A DNA stretch of 64,000 nucleotides from Spinacia oleracea (GCF_020520425.1 NC_079491.1:29069449-29133448), one strand, 5' to 3'; shown: positions 1 to 12,940, counted from the first letter of the stretch. Made by a program: numbers and translations. Notes: a model not told the origin generated them from the letters alone.

Positions 1-2625
1 ACAAAGACGATGAGGTAAGGGAGAGGGAGGGAATTGCTTTGATATTGGAAATCACTATTTTTGTGGACTGGCACACCACCCATCCCACCACCCATCTATA
101 AAGAAACTGAGTCGATTCAGTTTCATGGCTAATTCCAACGAATGACAGCCAACCAACTTGCCAATTTCCAGAAGGATGTCCAAATTCTCTCCGTGATTAA
201 ACGTATCGATTTGTTTTCACAGTCAATCATTATTATTCTTAATATGAAGTGGACCCTTCTCAATTCCTATTACGATCTATAGGGGAGAGCGAAAACCTGG
301 TCTTCTTGAGTGGAGGCCGTGCTACTTAGCTATGTAACAAGGCAGTCAATGATGAAGAAAAAGTGTTTTATCAAGGGTAAAATTGTCTCATCTTTTTTTT
401 TTATTAAGCTTCATGTCTTGTTTTCCTTTCAAATCTTTCATGCGGATCATTTTGAAGAGTTTTGTTTCTTCAAGAAAAAAAGGCAAAAAATCCCATCCGT
501 TTCCTCCCTTCCATTTCCGGCACCTCCACACTTTTCTATCCAAACAAGGAATATCCTTCTCTTCCTTTCCCTACCAATCCATGTATCCAATCAAGAAGTA
601 AGGATCGCCGTTGTGTTAATCAATGAGCTTTGTGCATGTGTCACAACATGATTCAACAAACTTGGCAACTCACAATTTGTATTCATCTGTCCCCATAGAA
701 TCATCCAATTGAACCTTTTGTGTTAGGTAACGCAAAATAATGAGATATAGCATTTACCCAGAAGGACTCAGAGCTTGTGCAAATTGAAGCACATATAGAC
801 GAACATGAGGCACACAATCAAAAGAATTCTGGCTGCTGGGGTGAAGCAAAACTAATGAAAGTTTTTGCGGTTGATGACTGATATTCTTTTATTATTTTTT
901 AAAATTTAAACCAAAAAGTTAGTGATTCTTTTTACTGTTTTCACATTCCCTTCTGTGCCCTTGCCTTTCGACATAGTGTTTCTCCAATTCCTCGTCTCTA
1001 TTTTTTCATTCTTTGCATTCATTAAAGTAGAATGTTTTGGGCTATTTGCATGTGGGCTATGTATGCACATTTCAGATAGAGTTGTGATATTAGGAGTAAG
1101 CTAAATCCTCTGGGAAAACGTTTGTTAGTTTTGGGTTTTCTGCGGTTTAACGCCTATCTTTCCCAATCTACACCTTATTTTGCACGCTCTAATCGAAGAC
1201 GCGTACACTGGTAAACGTGCAATTAAGGGAGAAATAAAAAGAATAAAAAGGCAAATTCACTTCTGTAATAGTGAAATAATTGTTAATTTATTGTCATTTG
1301 CGCTCTACTGCAATGTGAGGTGTTCGTGATAGGGCAGCATTAACTTTCTAAACTTAAGTGATAGAGTAAAAGGGAGTACGGATGTATTTCTAAGAAGTCG
1401 AAATGCTTTCCCCTATTAATTCTGGAGAGGGCACAACAAATACTTATAGACTATGAAATGAGTCCAAAGAGATGTAATTTTAAATTCAAAAACCAAAAAA
1501 TTGTTTGAATGTAGTGTGAAAAGAGGATGAATGTGAAGTAGCGAGAACAGATTGACATAAAAATATGTAGATATTTGGCAATATTCTGTTTATGCAACTT
1601 AAGCCTCAATGATCATGAATGATTGAGTTGAAACTTGAAAGCCTTTTTTCTTGTCCCCTTTTGCCCATCTTTATGTTTTGTGTTGTTATGCTCTTTAATA
1701 GGGGACACTAGGCTGGGGTTCTCACATCCCTGGAATCCTGGATAACCCAATTCCTTGGTTTACATCTAGCAGACTTTTTGGTGGATAATTTACTTATGTA
1801 TTTTACAATTCTGCAGGGTGCATTAGTTGGGGACTTGACTTGAAGCAATAAAGTGAGCACTAGCAGTCCTGGTTTAGAAAAGCCAACCATGAGCTTCGAG
1901 TAGATCACCACCAACTCATGTTCTTTCTACTGTTATTTTTTCTTCGATATATGTATGTATTGATCTTGCAAAATGGCGGAGGAAACCAATCTGCTTTTTA
2001 TTTTACTTTATGATGTTAGCAAAAATTGTCATCTTTGAGCATTGTTTGGGCTTTCTAAATTCTATTGTAATCAAGTCTGAGGTTTTTTTTGGATAAGTCA
2101 AATGATTGACAAATTGGACATAAAAAGGTTACTGACATGATAATCATAGCATGAAACTGGTATATACTAGGAGATTTGCTTATTTAATTATTCGTTATAA
2201 TAGCACGTTCGATGCAGAAGCAATTGTTGTCTTGTGTCCCAGGAAAGAAAGTAACACACCTGTTTGGTTTGCTTATACTGACAGTTTGATTCTTGAATAC
2301 GTGAGTCATGAGTCATGATCCCTTACTTCAGATTGGAATAATCCCAACTTTGTAATGATTCTTTTTTGTTTAGGGGATAAAGGATGTATGTTTGATTTTG
2401 AAATACACTTCGGTGTGAATTGTCCACCTAGTCGAGTAGTGAACATGAATACTTGAGAAAGATTCAAAGGACAACTAGCTGTATGAGCCTCATGAGGACG
2501 GTCTGCATTACATATATTGGTGTCTACCCCCTCTTCGTGTACCGATTTTCGTCATCAAAATCCGAAAATATGAAGTGAAACTAGTGAGCTTAGTTTAGTC
2601 AAACAAAGCGAAATAAACAATAGAA
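1..2625. other. Intergenic DNA with no supported gene
   Basis: I see only short open frames here, with no recognisable domain, no convincing exon and no clear transposon end. The stretch is AT-rich and has plant intergenic character. It could hold 5' regulatory DNA of gene A or the tail of a gene lying before the window. Confidence 0.5.
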
Positions 2626-2950
2626 TTAACAGAAAACACTAAAATTCATGATGAGTTGATGACGGGCAGAAGCTGCTAGGGAATGCGAAGGCTGGATCAC
2701 AGAATGAGACACCTTCAAAAGCGAGAACCAAGACAAAGACTGAAAGATATGACACAACTCCTTGACCAACCACAACGAAAACAGAGCAAAATGAGACGTC
2801 ACAAGCAAACCAACCAATGTAGCAGAGCCCGTGTATACCCGAATCCTATAGTAATCCCGATAAATAGCCGTCCTTACCGCCTATAAGCAAGCCGTCAACT
2901 CAGCCTGAAGAGCAGAGTCTAACACACAAGTTTGATTCCCTCCCTTGGAA
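2626..2950 (-). pseudogene. LINE RNase H-domain remnant
   Basis: Read on the minus strand, about 100 codons resemble the C-terminal RNase H domain of plant LINE ORF2 proteins. In order there is an ALQAELTAC-like block, then IRVYTGSATLVGLL (family form close to VYTDSLTLV), and finally LLKVSHSVIQPSHSLAASAR (family form close to KVSRSxVQxAHSLA). One in-frame stop falls just after the first block, and nothing of the upstream reverse transcriptase is visible. I read it as an old, short, dead LINE fragment upstream of gene A. Assignment rests on motif similarity by eye. Confidence 0.5.
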
Positions 2951-3527
2951 AGTAAAAAAGAACACATGATCGCGACGCAACTAAACCACACTTTTGGTTA
3001 GAAGTATCCAACCAAGCCCAATCAAAGATTAGACAAACTTGATTACTCCGTATTTAGAGGGAGAAGCATTTTAGTACTCCTATTGACTATTGATTGATTG
3101 AGACTTTGAGAGGATTGAGGGAGATAAAGTCTTTGGATAGTTTGACAATTTATCAATTCTTTCCATAATACAAAAAAAAAAAAAAAAAGATAAATACTGG
3201 TATTAAATTTAGTGAGTAGTGGCCTTGGTTGACCAAAGTAGGCTATGCCATTGGATTTGGTCCGCAGATGAGCGCCGAGAGATTAGAGAGAAGAGGAAGA
3301 AGAAAAAGAGCGCATTTCCAATTTAATTTTAATTTTGATTTTAATTTAATTTTATTATTGGTATCTCTTCTTCGTCTCCAACAAAGTCGAATCGCTCGAA
3401 AGAGAGTCGAAGCTGCTTTTCTTTTCTCGCCCTCATCAATCCAATCATAATCTCTCTCCTCACTCTCCCTTTTTTCGATTTTCGATTTCAAGTTTTGGTT
3501 TTCTATCTTTGTCTCCCCCCTTTCCTC

Positions 3528-3540
3528 TATAAACCCTAAA
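3528..3540 (+). promoter_or_regulatory. TATA box overlapping a telo-box, gene A promoter
   Basis: TATAAA lies at 3528-3533 and overlaps AAACCCTAAA at 3531-3540. The second motif is the plant telo-box, common in promoters and leaders of housekeeping genes. The position, about 330 bp upstream of the gene A start codon in a pyrimidine-rich stretch, fits a core promoter. Transcription start is inferred to lie near 3560. Confidence 0.5.
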
Positions 3541-3723
3541 ACTACCTCACCATTTCTTTATTTTGAATTTATCTTACATTTGATTTCTTCATCCAATAAA
3601 TAATTAAAGAATAGCCGTTGTAATTGTGATTTTGATTGTGTTGGATTACGGAATTCAATTGTCAACGACAATCGTCTTTCTTTACAGACGCCATCGTCGC
3701 CCAACGGAGTTTCCCTATCGCAG

Positions 3724-3824
3724 GTATTGCTTCCATCATCACTTTCCCTTTTTACATTCATTCGCCCTTTTTTATTTCATTTTGCAATTCCATTTTTGTA
3801 TAATTTTGTGGGATTGCTGTTTAG
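3724..3824 (+). other. Possible 5'-UTR intron of gene A
   Basis: GCAG|GTATTG at 3723/3724 looks like a donor. A T-rich stretch of 101 nt then ends in GCTGTTTAG at 3824, a good plant acceptor. Splicing would remove it from the leader without touching the coding sequence starting at 3859. This is inferred from splice-site appearance only. Confidence 0.4.
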
Positions 3825-3840
3825 GGTTAGGGTTAGGGTT
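3821..3840 (+). repeat. Short telomere-like repeat in the gene A leader
   Basis: Three consecutive TTAGGG units plus a partial unit lie 20-40 nt before the start codon. They follow the possible 5'-UTR intron acceptor. Plant leaders often carry one telo-box; three perfect six-base units in a row is less common. Confidence 0.8.
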
Positions 3841-3858
3841 CGAAGATCATCGTCACGA

Positions 3859-6800
3859 ATGGAAGCAGCTGCTGGAAGTTCTGACGGACACAGAGATAGA
3901 GATAGAGATAGAGGCAGCTCCGCCAATTTGAATTCAAGACGATATAGGGTGCATTTTTCTGCTTCCAATTTCATACGCTCTCCAATTTCCACTCTCTTAG
4001 AGTATTCCGGTCTTTTACGTCCGAGGTCCAACAACACCCATGAATCCGATTCCCTCATTCCTGCTAACTCCTCTGCCCATCTTCATGATTCTTCTCCCAA
4101 CGCCGGCGAGGTCTCCATTAGGATTATTGGTGCTTCTGAACATGACCATGACAGAGTAGACCCCACCACCACCACTACTGCACCTTCTGGTGTACACCTC
4201 CAACCATGCCCTACTGAGGTCTCCGTCCAGCCTGTTAACATGCCCATTTCTTCCACCACTGCTGCATTAGACGGCCAGGAGGATTCCAGGGCTGATCGAC
4301 CCACTGGGGATACTCATACCGGGGTTTCTCAATTCTCTAGTTCCAGTTCTGATGCTGAGGCTGCTGATGGTGGTGCTGCGAACAATCGGGATTCTACTTA
4401 TCAGAGGTACGACATTCAACAGGCTGCCCGCTGGATTGAGCAGGTCCTCCCTTTTTCGCTGCTCCTACTCGTTGTTTTTATCCGCCAACATCTGCAAGGT
4501 ATTATCTTTTCCCATTCTGTCTCTATACATATCATTTCGTTACTCTGCAAACTACTACTCCGTATGATTTTTTGATTATTTTGCTATTTTTTTTAGAATT
4601 GTTGTCCTGGTTTTAAAGTAGTGTGCTCCTAATCTTTCTGGTGGAACTAGTGCAACCTTTTTTGTATATATCGGTTTATCATAAATGTTTGGGTGGTAGC
4701 TTTGATTGTCACTGTTTCCTGACATGAGAACATGTTTCACTTATTGACACTTCCATATTGTGTCTTCAATTAATCCTGTGATTGTTTTTATTCAACGGGA
4801 TCCTATTATAGTCTACCACGGCTACCATGTTCTCTATTTTTTGGTTTTTTTTGTTATACTTTCCAGATTTTTGTCGTAAATCACTTCCTTTGTGCTGGTA
4901 CATTCAAATTCTTTCTGTTTGTGAAAGGTTATATTGAGCAGCTTATATTAGTCGTTTCTTTAGATGCTTGTATCTGTTTCAATGATACTGTTCTTCATCT
5001 CAATGCCAAATGTCGGGGGCATCGGTCTGCTATTAATTTTTGGCGCGTCCAGATCTCCCTAAATCTATCTAATTTAATTTTTGTTCATGGAGTTAAAGTG
5101 AACATGCTGTTTCTTAGTGTGCTTTGTGCTTAAGAGGTCCGCGATGTTTGCACGCTTTCCAGCATGGTTTGTTTTCTGATGTGTGTTTAACTTCTGCGGG
5201 GATTACAGGTTTTTTTGTCACAATATGGATTGCTGTTTTTATGTTCAAGTCCAATGACATACTGCGAAAACAAACTGCTCTTAAGGTACTTGAATTTTCT
5301 TGATATTTAGTGGTGTCTGGCTTATTGCCTGCTACTCAATCTTACGAATGACTTTCATTCATGCTGGTACAGGGAGAGAGGAAGGTTCCTATTTTGGTAG
5401 GCATCTGTATTTTGTTCACACTTCATGTTGGTGGTGTTTATTGGTGGTACCGAAATGACGACCTTCTCTACCCGTTGATTATGCTACCCCCAAAAGAGAT
5501 ACCTCCCTTCTGGCATGCTGTTTTTATCATCATGGTCAACGGTGCGTGCTAGCCCTTATTTACTCAAGCATTTTAATACTATGAAATGTGGAACTAGAGT
5601 TACAAATAGTGCCCTAATGTCAATAAGATGCATTGTTTCTGGTGATGGAGGTTTTGTTGTTTGTTTTGTTAGTGTTATTTTTTTGTTACACCGTATGCTT
5701 TATCATACTGTAAAATTGAGTTAGCAACATGCTAAAAATTCTTGTGGGGAAAATTAAATTTCTTATGAGACATTGAAGGTTATCTTTGTTGTGGAGGCAA
5801 TTGAATTAATTTTTGATTGACAGAATGTTACCTGAATTGCATTACGTTTTGGTATGTGGAATGGGTTATTGAAATGTTTTTCCTACCTAAGAAATGTCTA
5901 TTACTACGCTGTGTATTTTGTACCAATTTTCATGTTACGTATATAATTTGCCGAGGGTGGGCGAGCTCTGTAACACTAGTTTAAAGTGTATCAGTACCAC
6001 TATACAGTGTACCCCATACCATTTGCATGTTTGGGATTGTTGGTTGCCGCGCATGTGGGTGGGGGGGATACAGAATGGATAACTCTTGTTTGATAGTGCA
6101 GTAAACTTTTGACTCCGTAGTTAAGGAAACCCTGATTGATTTATTGGTTTTGGGAGTTGTCGATGAAAATATCCATTAACTTCTGTTGGAATTATTCCTG
6201 AATCCCGAAGGACTAATTTCTGTAAGTTCCTCGCTTTACATCCGAAGAGAACTATCGGTTTATAGTGAAACCTTCTTGGTTGTTGTGTTAGACTTATTTG
6301 GTTATAACTTATAAGATAATAACTTCCGTGGAGGATAGAGATTGATGTAATATAATATGCCTCTTCTTAAAATGACTCTTTTTAGAAGGGCCTATTAATA
6401 GGGCTTGTGTGCCGAGAATTCTGTTTATAGCATACTTTTCTCGCTGACGGAGGACCATTGGTTGCTTAGTATTTATGGCTACACAAGAAGCAGCCTGGAA
6501 TTGTTAATATTGTTGAATATCTGTTTCACCTAGTTGGTGGTATGGTCCAATATGTGGAACCGTTGTGGATTTACAATCAGGTGAATAGAACGCATCCTAA
6601 CTCTTCGGCAACAAGGTTATCCAGAAAAATTTTGGAAGAAGAAAACAAATGAACAGTGCGACAGAGCTTTATGACCAAGCCTTGTCGTTCCCATATAATA
6701 TCATCACTGGATGGTCGGCTAAATGAAAATAGTCATATTAGTTTGCACCTTAACAAGAGCTCCAACAATCCAACATCTGAACTACTTAAATTAAGATATC

Positions 6801-9800
6801 TAAGATTTAGTGCTGAAACCCTATATCTGAAATTTCCCACTCAAAAATTGATCTGCCATTTATTAGCAGAATGACACATCTTAAGGTTATCTAATTCCCT
6901 ACTCACCCAACAAACCGTGAACCAAACAACTATTATAACATGGAAATGGTACATTTTTCGTCTAATATGGCAAATTAGGTAGCAAACTGTGAACCTGTAC
7001 CCAATATCATACTAGCTAATCAGGTAATGAAGTTCAATATGCTAATTTGATCATTCTAGGTTGTGTGCCATAGTCATTTTGACAAATCTACGTTGTGTAC
7101 AAATCTGAATGAACTACGCTTGAGTTCAGAAGAACATAATGATTGGGGAGTGATTTAGGATACAAGGATTAGGTCCAGTGCACCCACGGATATTATTAAA
7201 TTATTATTTGATCATTTTCTTCTATTAAATATTTAATTAAACATTTCTCCTCCTATACACAGTAATTAATAAATTTGAACAAACTAATTTAATCATATAA
7301 TATGCCATTCTTGTCCTACTACCTACGTATTACATCTCTTATATTCTTAATAATATGCTAATTTGACCAAAATATTTAGTTAATATATTTTCCATTATTA
7401 AATATATACCGATTTGACTAAAATAACCAAAATTCATTTTTAACAAATTATCATTACATGGTATCTATTATTTCCATAATCTTTAAACCAATATTTTTTT
7501 ACATACATAACAAAATTTATATAAAAAGGAAAAAAAAATAAAGTGGAGAATTTTTTTAGGAAAAATGTTTTTGGTGGAATAATTTTGCACTAGGAAGTGA
7601 CCTGTCTCATTCCTAGTGTTTGTTTTAGTATAAACTTATAGATTTACTCGGATCTCTTTGTTAATATATATTAATTTTATTCCATTTCTTTATTTTTTGT
7701 ATATAATTTTTGTAAAAGATTCTCATTTCTGTCATTTACATATATAAATACTAGATTATATCCCGTGCACGCACGGATATTCTAAAATTATTATTTGACC
7801 GTATTTTTGATAAAATATTTATCCACTTAAAGCTAATGCATAATTAATAAATCTTGAGCATACTCATTTAATCATCTAATATGAAAAGTCCTACTTCGTA
7901 TTGTATATGCTTAATATGGTAATAAATATTGAGTAAGTATATTTTACATTATTGATATACCGCTTGACTAAAATATTTCCAGAGATATATATTATTGTCA
8001 TATTCTGTAATCCAATATTTTTTTCCATACATAAACCATATATATAAAAAAATAGAAACATAAAATAAATAAAGTGCATATATTTTAGGAAATAGTTTTT
8101 TGCCGGGAAAAAATTGCACCAGAAAGTGACATGTGTCATTCCTGGTGTCTGTTTTAGTATAAAGTAATAGATAGATGTGAAGGTGCAATTGATTATTGTC
8201 ATATATTTGGATATCAATATCTTTTAGCCAAAATTATTTTTATTAGGTAAATGAAGAAGTAAAAGATTACAATTTATTTAACTCAGATCTCCAAATTAAT
8301 TCTATATTAATTTTATTTCATTCCTTTTACGGAGTGTTTGACTATGTTATTGTTGGTAATTTCCATAACCATTCTATCAATCTCATTTTAAGAAATTTAA
8401 GGAAAAAAGAGAAAAAAAAAACATTTTGTCGGGAAAATATTGCACCAAGAAATGACACGTGTCATTCCTGGTGTCTGTTTTAGTATAGTGTAATAGATAT
8501 CCCAATCTTTTTGGTGAATGCAAAAAAGAATTGACAGGCAGGTAGGTTCTGTTTAGATGATCATTAGTATCTTCTGATTTTTGTGTTTGGAGGATGTGTA
8601 TGCTTTATTGCTGCTTGATTATCTTGGTCCTGCCTGCCTCTTTAGTTGTGGTTATTCAGTCAAGATTATTTAACAATGTTATCAGCCACTGTCTCTAGGC
8701 AACGGGTGGTTGGATAAAGGCTTGAGGGAGGGGTGGTAGGTTCCTTTTAGGGATATACGTGCATGTTAGGTTTAAGAATTAAGATGTGCGGCATGTGCTT
8801 GTAAAGTTGTAAGCGCATGCCTGTCTGTGCAGACAGGTTTTAACATTTATATGTGGGGAAATATATTTGCTACTTTTTCATCCTGGTTTCCTTCATTTCC
8901 CACCACTTTTATTATCCCTCACAATCATCCCTCATCTGAACTCTGAAGGGGCTAGTGTCTTGGAGTACACAAAAGAATGCATCCTGGATAGTGTACTGAA
9001 TTAAGGAAATTATCTTGTCAAAACAAATTATTGTTTAGAAATAATTTCTGGAGGAGTTCTATCCCAAAGCAAATTTGGCAAGAATCTTATGATAATCTTC
9101 CTTCAATATGCAGAATTTTATTGATAGTTTTCCTTTATAATTATTATTATTATTCAGACACTTGGTAGTATTTTATACATGTGTTAGAAACCTGTTAATA
9201 CCCCAAATCTTTTTGGGGCTAAGGCTTTGTTGTTGTTGTTGTTGTTAGAAACCTGTTAATATTCATTAGCTAGTTACTTGTAATCAATAAACTATTACTT
9301 GTGAGTTTAAATGCCAGTGCAATTTATTTGTCAACTGTTGATGCCAATCAATTACTAGTCTTAAAAAAGATAATGGTGTGGTTATGGAAGGAGTTACGTG
9401 TGTAACTGGAATATGCATTTCTGTGACGTTTTTTATAAGCTTTTGTTTTTTACTCGAAGAGATTGTTGAATTTTTTGTTTGTTTCCCTGATTGATTATTG
9501 TGGAACTAAATCTTTTGTTTTGTCGCTTGTCGTAGATTTCTGATCACCTAATTACAATAAATCTATTTCTTTCTTTCATCCATTGGAAAATAACTCTATT
9601 TTGTGTACTTATAATTTTTGATTGTTGGGAAAATAATGTGCATTTGGCTTTCTCAGACACCTTGGTCCGCCAGGCAGCTATGGTCTCCAAGTGCATACTA
9701 CTCATGTATTACAAAAATAGCAGAGGAAGGAATTACCGTAGGCAGGTAGAATATAAACATTTTTTGTTTGTTTTATGGCGCTCATATGTTCAATGTTTTA

Positions 9801-11802
9801 ATTGCAATCGTGTATGCTTGCTTTACCTAGTGTTCTGATTGTCATGTACTTTGTTTCCAGGGGCAAATGCTGACATTAGTGGAGTATCTTTTGCTACTAT
9901 ATCGTGCATTATTGCCAACTCCAGTTTGGTACAGGTTTTTCCTGAACAAAGAATATGGAAGCCTCTTTTCATCTCTAATGACTGGATTGTATTTGACTTT
10001 TAAGCTCACTTCTGTTGTTGAAAAGGTCTGTCTTTTGGTGATCTGTTTTCCATATGCTTGCATCTTCCTCGATAGTGTCTCTTATATGCAACTTTTTGTT
10101 GACCTTATACAGGTTCAGTCATTCTTTTCGTCAGTTAAGGCATTGTCACGGAAAGAGATCCACTACGGAGCTTATGCAACTTCAGAGCAGGTACATAAGC
10201 TGTATATTTTTACCAGAAATTGTCCTAATACCATAATTTGTAGGCGATGCTAACTGTAAAAAAGGTTTCCGAGCTCCTATACTTCGTTCTTACATCATTT
10301 TGTTCTCTTGCTTACTGCTGTTGTTGAATTTTTGCAACGCCTTAGAAAAACATCCCCCCTTTTTTCCCCTTCTGTATCTTTTGTCGCTGTTCTTTTAGGA
10401 ATTGTGTGGGTGGGGGGTGGGGGGGGGGGGGGGGGGGGAGGTTTGAGAGTGGATCAAAGAATTGGGATTTTAGATATGCCTCATTCGCCTTTGAATTACC
10501 CTGGATGATACTCCTATATCAACACTAAATCATGCCTTTGTAAGTGTTAATTTAAAATTCTTATTTCTGATAGTACTAGTGTACTACACTCCTAGTAGTG
10601 GTTGAATGTCATTACATGCCAAAATTTTCAAAGTTTACTTATAATTTAAAATATCACTGTAAATCCTGTAGGCTTCAGAGCTGTGAAAATCTGCTAGAAA
10701 GATGTTATACAGGAGCACCTCCAAAGACTTCAATTTAAGCTCTGATTTTCAATTTCTCTCTGTTTGAAGGATGCTTGATTATGATTACAATTGTTTTTGC
10801 TTTACGCATCTTTGTTGTAACAACATAATACTTGCTAAATTTAGGTTGTAAAATATTCCCTTGTCTTGATAAACCACAAACATTTTTCCAATGTTCGTGG
10901 TAACTCATAATGATAAATCTATATTTAACAAGCTACCTTCTTTTATGCGAAGGCTGGGGTGTCTGTTGGGTTAGTTGGCAGTCTTGGTACACCTTTGTGG
11001 CTTTGCCAGCTTGGTGGTTGCAAATCTCAAATATATAGGGTATGACCTGTAAGATGATTGGAGTTCATCTTCTTAGATGTGAAAAGTTAGACTTGTGAAG
11101 AAAATGCGTAACTATTTGACTCTACTTAACTGCGGGGAGCAGGCGAATTCCATTTTATAGAAGTAGAACTTGCCAGAAATATCGTGTTTGACTATTAATA
11201 AATTCACAGTTTGCTTCTACTTCTTAAGAAGTGCATTACTATGTAAATTTAACAGTCGTTTGATTTATTTTGTCTTGTAATAATGAAATTTACTGCATAA
11301 GCATGTCTCACTTTCACAACCCTGCGACCTTAGCCAGGGCTGTAATTAAAGATGATGTGTAAGGATTGCTTGCCCTTCAATATTTGATCTTTGCGTATTT
11401 GATTGGCAATCTTCTAATTGTAGGTAACTGCTGCCGGCGATATGTGTGCTATTTGCCAAGAGAAGATGCATGCTCCTATCCTGCTTCGCTGTAAACACAT
11501 TTTTTGTGAAGATTGTGTGTCAGAGTGGTGAGTTAATTATCATCAACTGCTTTTTGTTGTACTTCAACCTCTATGCCTTAATTTCTGGGACCATAGGTAA
11601 ATGCGTCCGTAGTGCAATATGGATCAATATAAGTTCAAGAAAATTGTTCAATGGATGTGTAAATATGTTTGCTTAATAATCCGGTTCCTTTTTCAGGTTC
11701 GAGAGGGAAAGAACATGTCCTCTATGCAGGGCCTTGGTGAAGCCTGCAGATCTCAAATCGTTTGGTGATGGATCAACTAGTCTGTTTTTCCAGTTATTTT
11801 GA
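3859..11802 (+). CDS. RING-finger transmembrane E3 ubiquitin ligase, RNFT1-like (gene A)
   Basis: Exons: 3859-4498, 5209-5285, 5373-5541, 9657-9745, 9861-10025, 10113-10190, 11424-11527, 11697-11802. All introns are GT-AG and every junction keeps frame, giving 475 aa. The first ~190 residues are low-complexity and Ser/Asp/Arg-rich, with a DRDRDRDR run. From about residue 195 to 390 there are several hydrophobic segments, for example [16 protein letters not shown] and [19 protein letters not shown]-terminal C3HC4 RING follows (C414, C417, C429, H431, C434, C437, C448, C451), with the RERTCPLCR ending typical of RNFT1/RNFT2. The family are membrane-embedded ubiquitin ligases, RNFT1 acting in ER quality control; the role of this plant copy is inferred. 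The start is the first ATG after the leader; an in-frame extension to 3727 lacks ATG. Intron 3 (4.1 kb) is swollen by Helitrons. Confidence 0.93.
7163..7642 (-). mobile_element. Non-autonomous Helitron, older copy
   Basis: On the minus strand the element starts TCTATAAGTTTATACTAAAA and ends in a degraded hairpin and tail (plus-strand GTCCAGTGCACCCACGG near 7172). It is about 480 bp, AT-rich and non-coding. The subterminal block resembling AGGAATGACACATGTC is shared with the copies at 7751-8171 and 8400-8497 and with the split Helitron at 38810/52746. The terminal CTAG is mutated, so this is the oldest-looking copy. Confidence 0.6.
7751..8171 (-). mobile_element. Non-autonomous Helitron, intact termini
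   Basis: On the minus strand the element runs from TCTATTACTTTATACTAAAA to a CCGTGCGTGCACGG hairpin and a final CTAG. It sits between host A (8172 complement) and T (7750 complement), as expected for Helitron insertion at AT. It is 421 bp and has no coding capacity, so it would have depended on RepHel protein supplied in trans. Open frames across it are chance. Confidence 0.75.
8400..8497 (-). mobile_element. Helitron 5'-end fragment
   Basis: The minus strand again shows TCTATTACACTATACTAAAA followed by the same ACACC-AGGAATGACACGTGTC block. I find no matching 3' hairpin or CTAG between 8172 and 8400, so this is a solo terminus. Sequence just left of it (8255-8320) resembles the spacer between the first two copies (7643-7700), suggesting local duplication. 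Confidence 0.55.
10191..11423 (+). other. Intron 6 of gene A
   Basis: No gene or mobile-element end is evident. The notable content is a run of 20 G at 10419-10438, preceded by shorter G runs. Confidence 0.7.
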
Positions 11803-12940
11803 GCAAGGAGTTTTTTCTTCTTTGAATCCTTGCTACATTGAAAAAGCCGATGATCAAAAAGCGATTTCATGATTCATTCAGAAGTAAAGAAAGCTACAGT
11901 TAAGCTGCAGTGCTGGTTGTTGGCTACATGAATCTAAGCCACCGATTGACACATAACTTGACAGGATCTCTGTTTATATGTTGTATTAAAAACATCTACA
12001 TGTATCTATCTAAGTTAGCTCGTAAATTTATAGAGAATTCGTACATTAAAACAATGTATACAACTGTGCAATCTCCAGTAATGGAAGTTTTCTGAAAGAA
12101 ACTGTGCATTCTATCTGCCTCTTAGTTAAAAAGTTTATTTCAGACTGATTTTCTTCAGGGAGTAGGCACTTGATAGAAACTATCCTGATCATCTGTCGGA
12201 GTGTTGGAACTTGTTATTGTTCAAGGTGTGGAACTAATCTAGCAGCACAGATTGTCTAGCGTAGACTAAACTGGCATGTTGTGGTAGATGTCAAATGTTT
12301 GACATTTCATTTGAGGTTGCACAGAGAAGGACATGGATCCTGTAAAAGCGCGGTCTTGATTATACTTGTATTAGAAAGGAAAATGTCATAACCCTTCCCT
12401 GTGTTAGTCCTTTGAATAGGTAGTAGGATTTCAGATAGTTATGATGGTACCTCAAGTTAGGTATAGGTAATGAAATGGAAACAAATAAGGAATCATTTTT
12501 GTATAGCATTTTTGTTACCATAAGGTTGGGATTGGTTACCCTTAGCCTCACTTCATTATGAGGAATGACCGAATGAGGATAAGTGTCTTTTAAGTTGCAA
12601 AGGAGCTTAGTTTACACTTAACTCCATCTAACTCAAGTGCAAGGGAAAGGAGAAAGAACACTAAGCATGCCGCACATTCACAAATCTATGATCATAACAT
12701 TTGAACCTCTCCCTTACAAAAAATTGAAGAGTTTCTAGCCATGTAGGATAGCTCATAAATAAGCCAAAGCATAACAGTAAATACATTATTTGTCAAAGGT
12801 AGGAAATTGATGATTCTGGCAATACCTCCCAAAAGAATTGATCAAGAAAATAATCAAAGGAAAGAGGAAAAGAAAGGGGAAAAAAGTGTAATATCTATGG
12901 TCACCCAAAGGCACCCACAAGGCGTCAGAAACAGGGCATA
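11803..12940. other. Convergent intergenic region between genes A and B
   Basis: This holds the 3'-UTR of gene A (+) and, on the other strand, that of gene B (-). I see no coding exon and no clear transposon. Exact polyadenylation sites cannot be set. Confidence 0.6.

Larger units (their letters stand above)
5542..9656 (+). other. Intron 3 of gene A
   Basis: This intron separates the exon ending ATCATCATGGTCAACG from the one starting ACACCTTGGTCC. It contains two Helitrons and one Helitron terminus, all inverted relative to the gene and listed separately, plus a (TTG)n microsatellite near 9229-9246. No other gene is evident in it. Confidence 0.8.

Noticed and set aside
310-651. Open frame of 113 codons on the plus strand near the window start
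   Set aside because: Composition is that of AT-rich non-coding DNA (Phe/Lys/Ser runs), with no domain, and its frames overlap in several registers.
3888-3915. Coding microsatellite as a disease-type repeat expansion
   Set aside because: The AGAGAT repeat is short and keeps frame (Asp-Arg pairs) in the disordered N-terminus of gene A; nothing suggests instability.
7891-8217. Minus-strand frame of 108 codons
   Set aside because: It lies wholly within a non-coding Helitron and its edges, and is rich in Tyr/Phe/Ile as expected from AT-rich chance translation.
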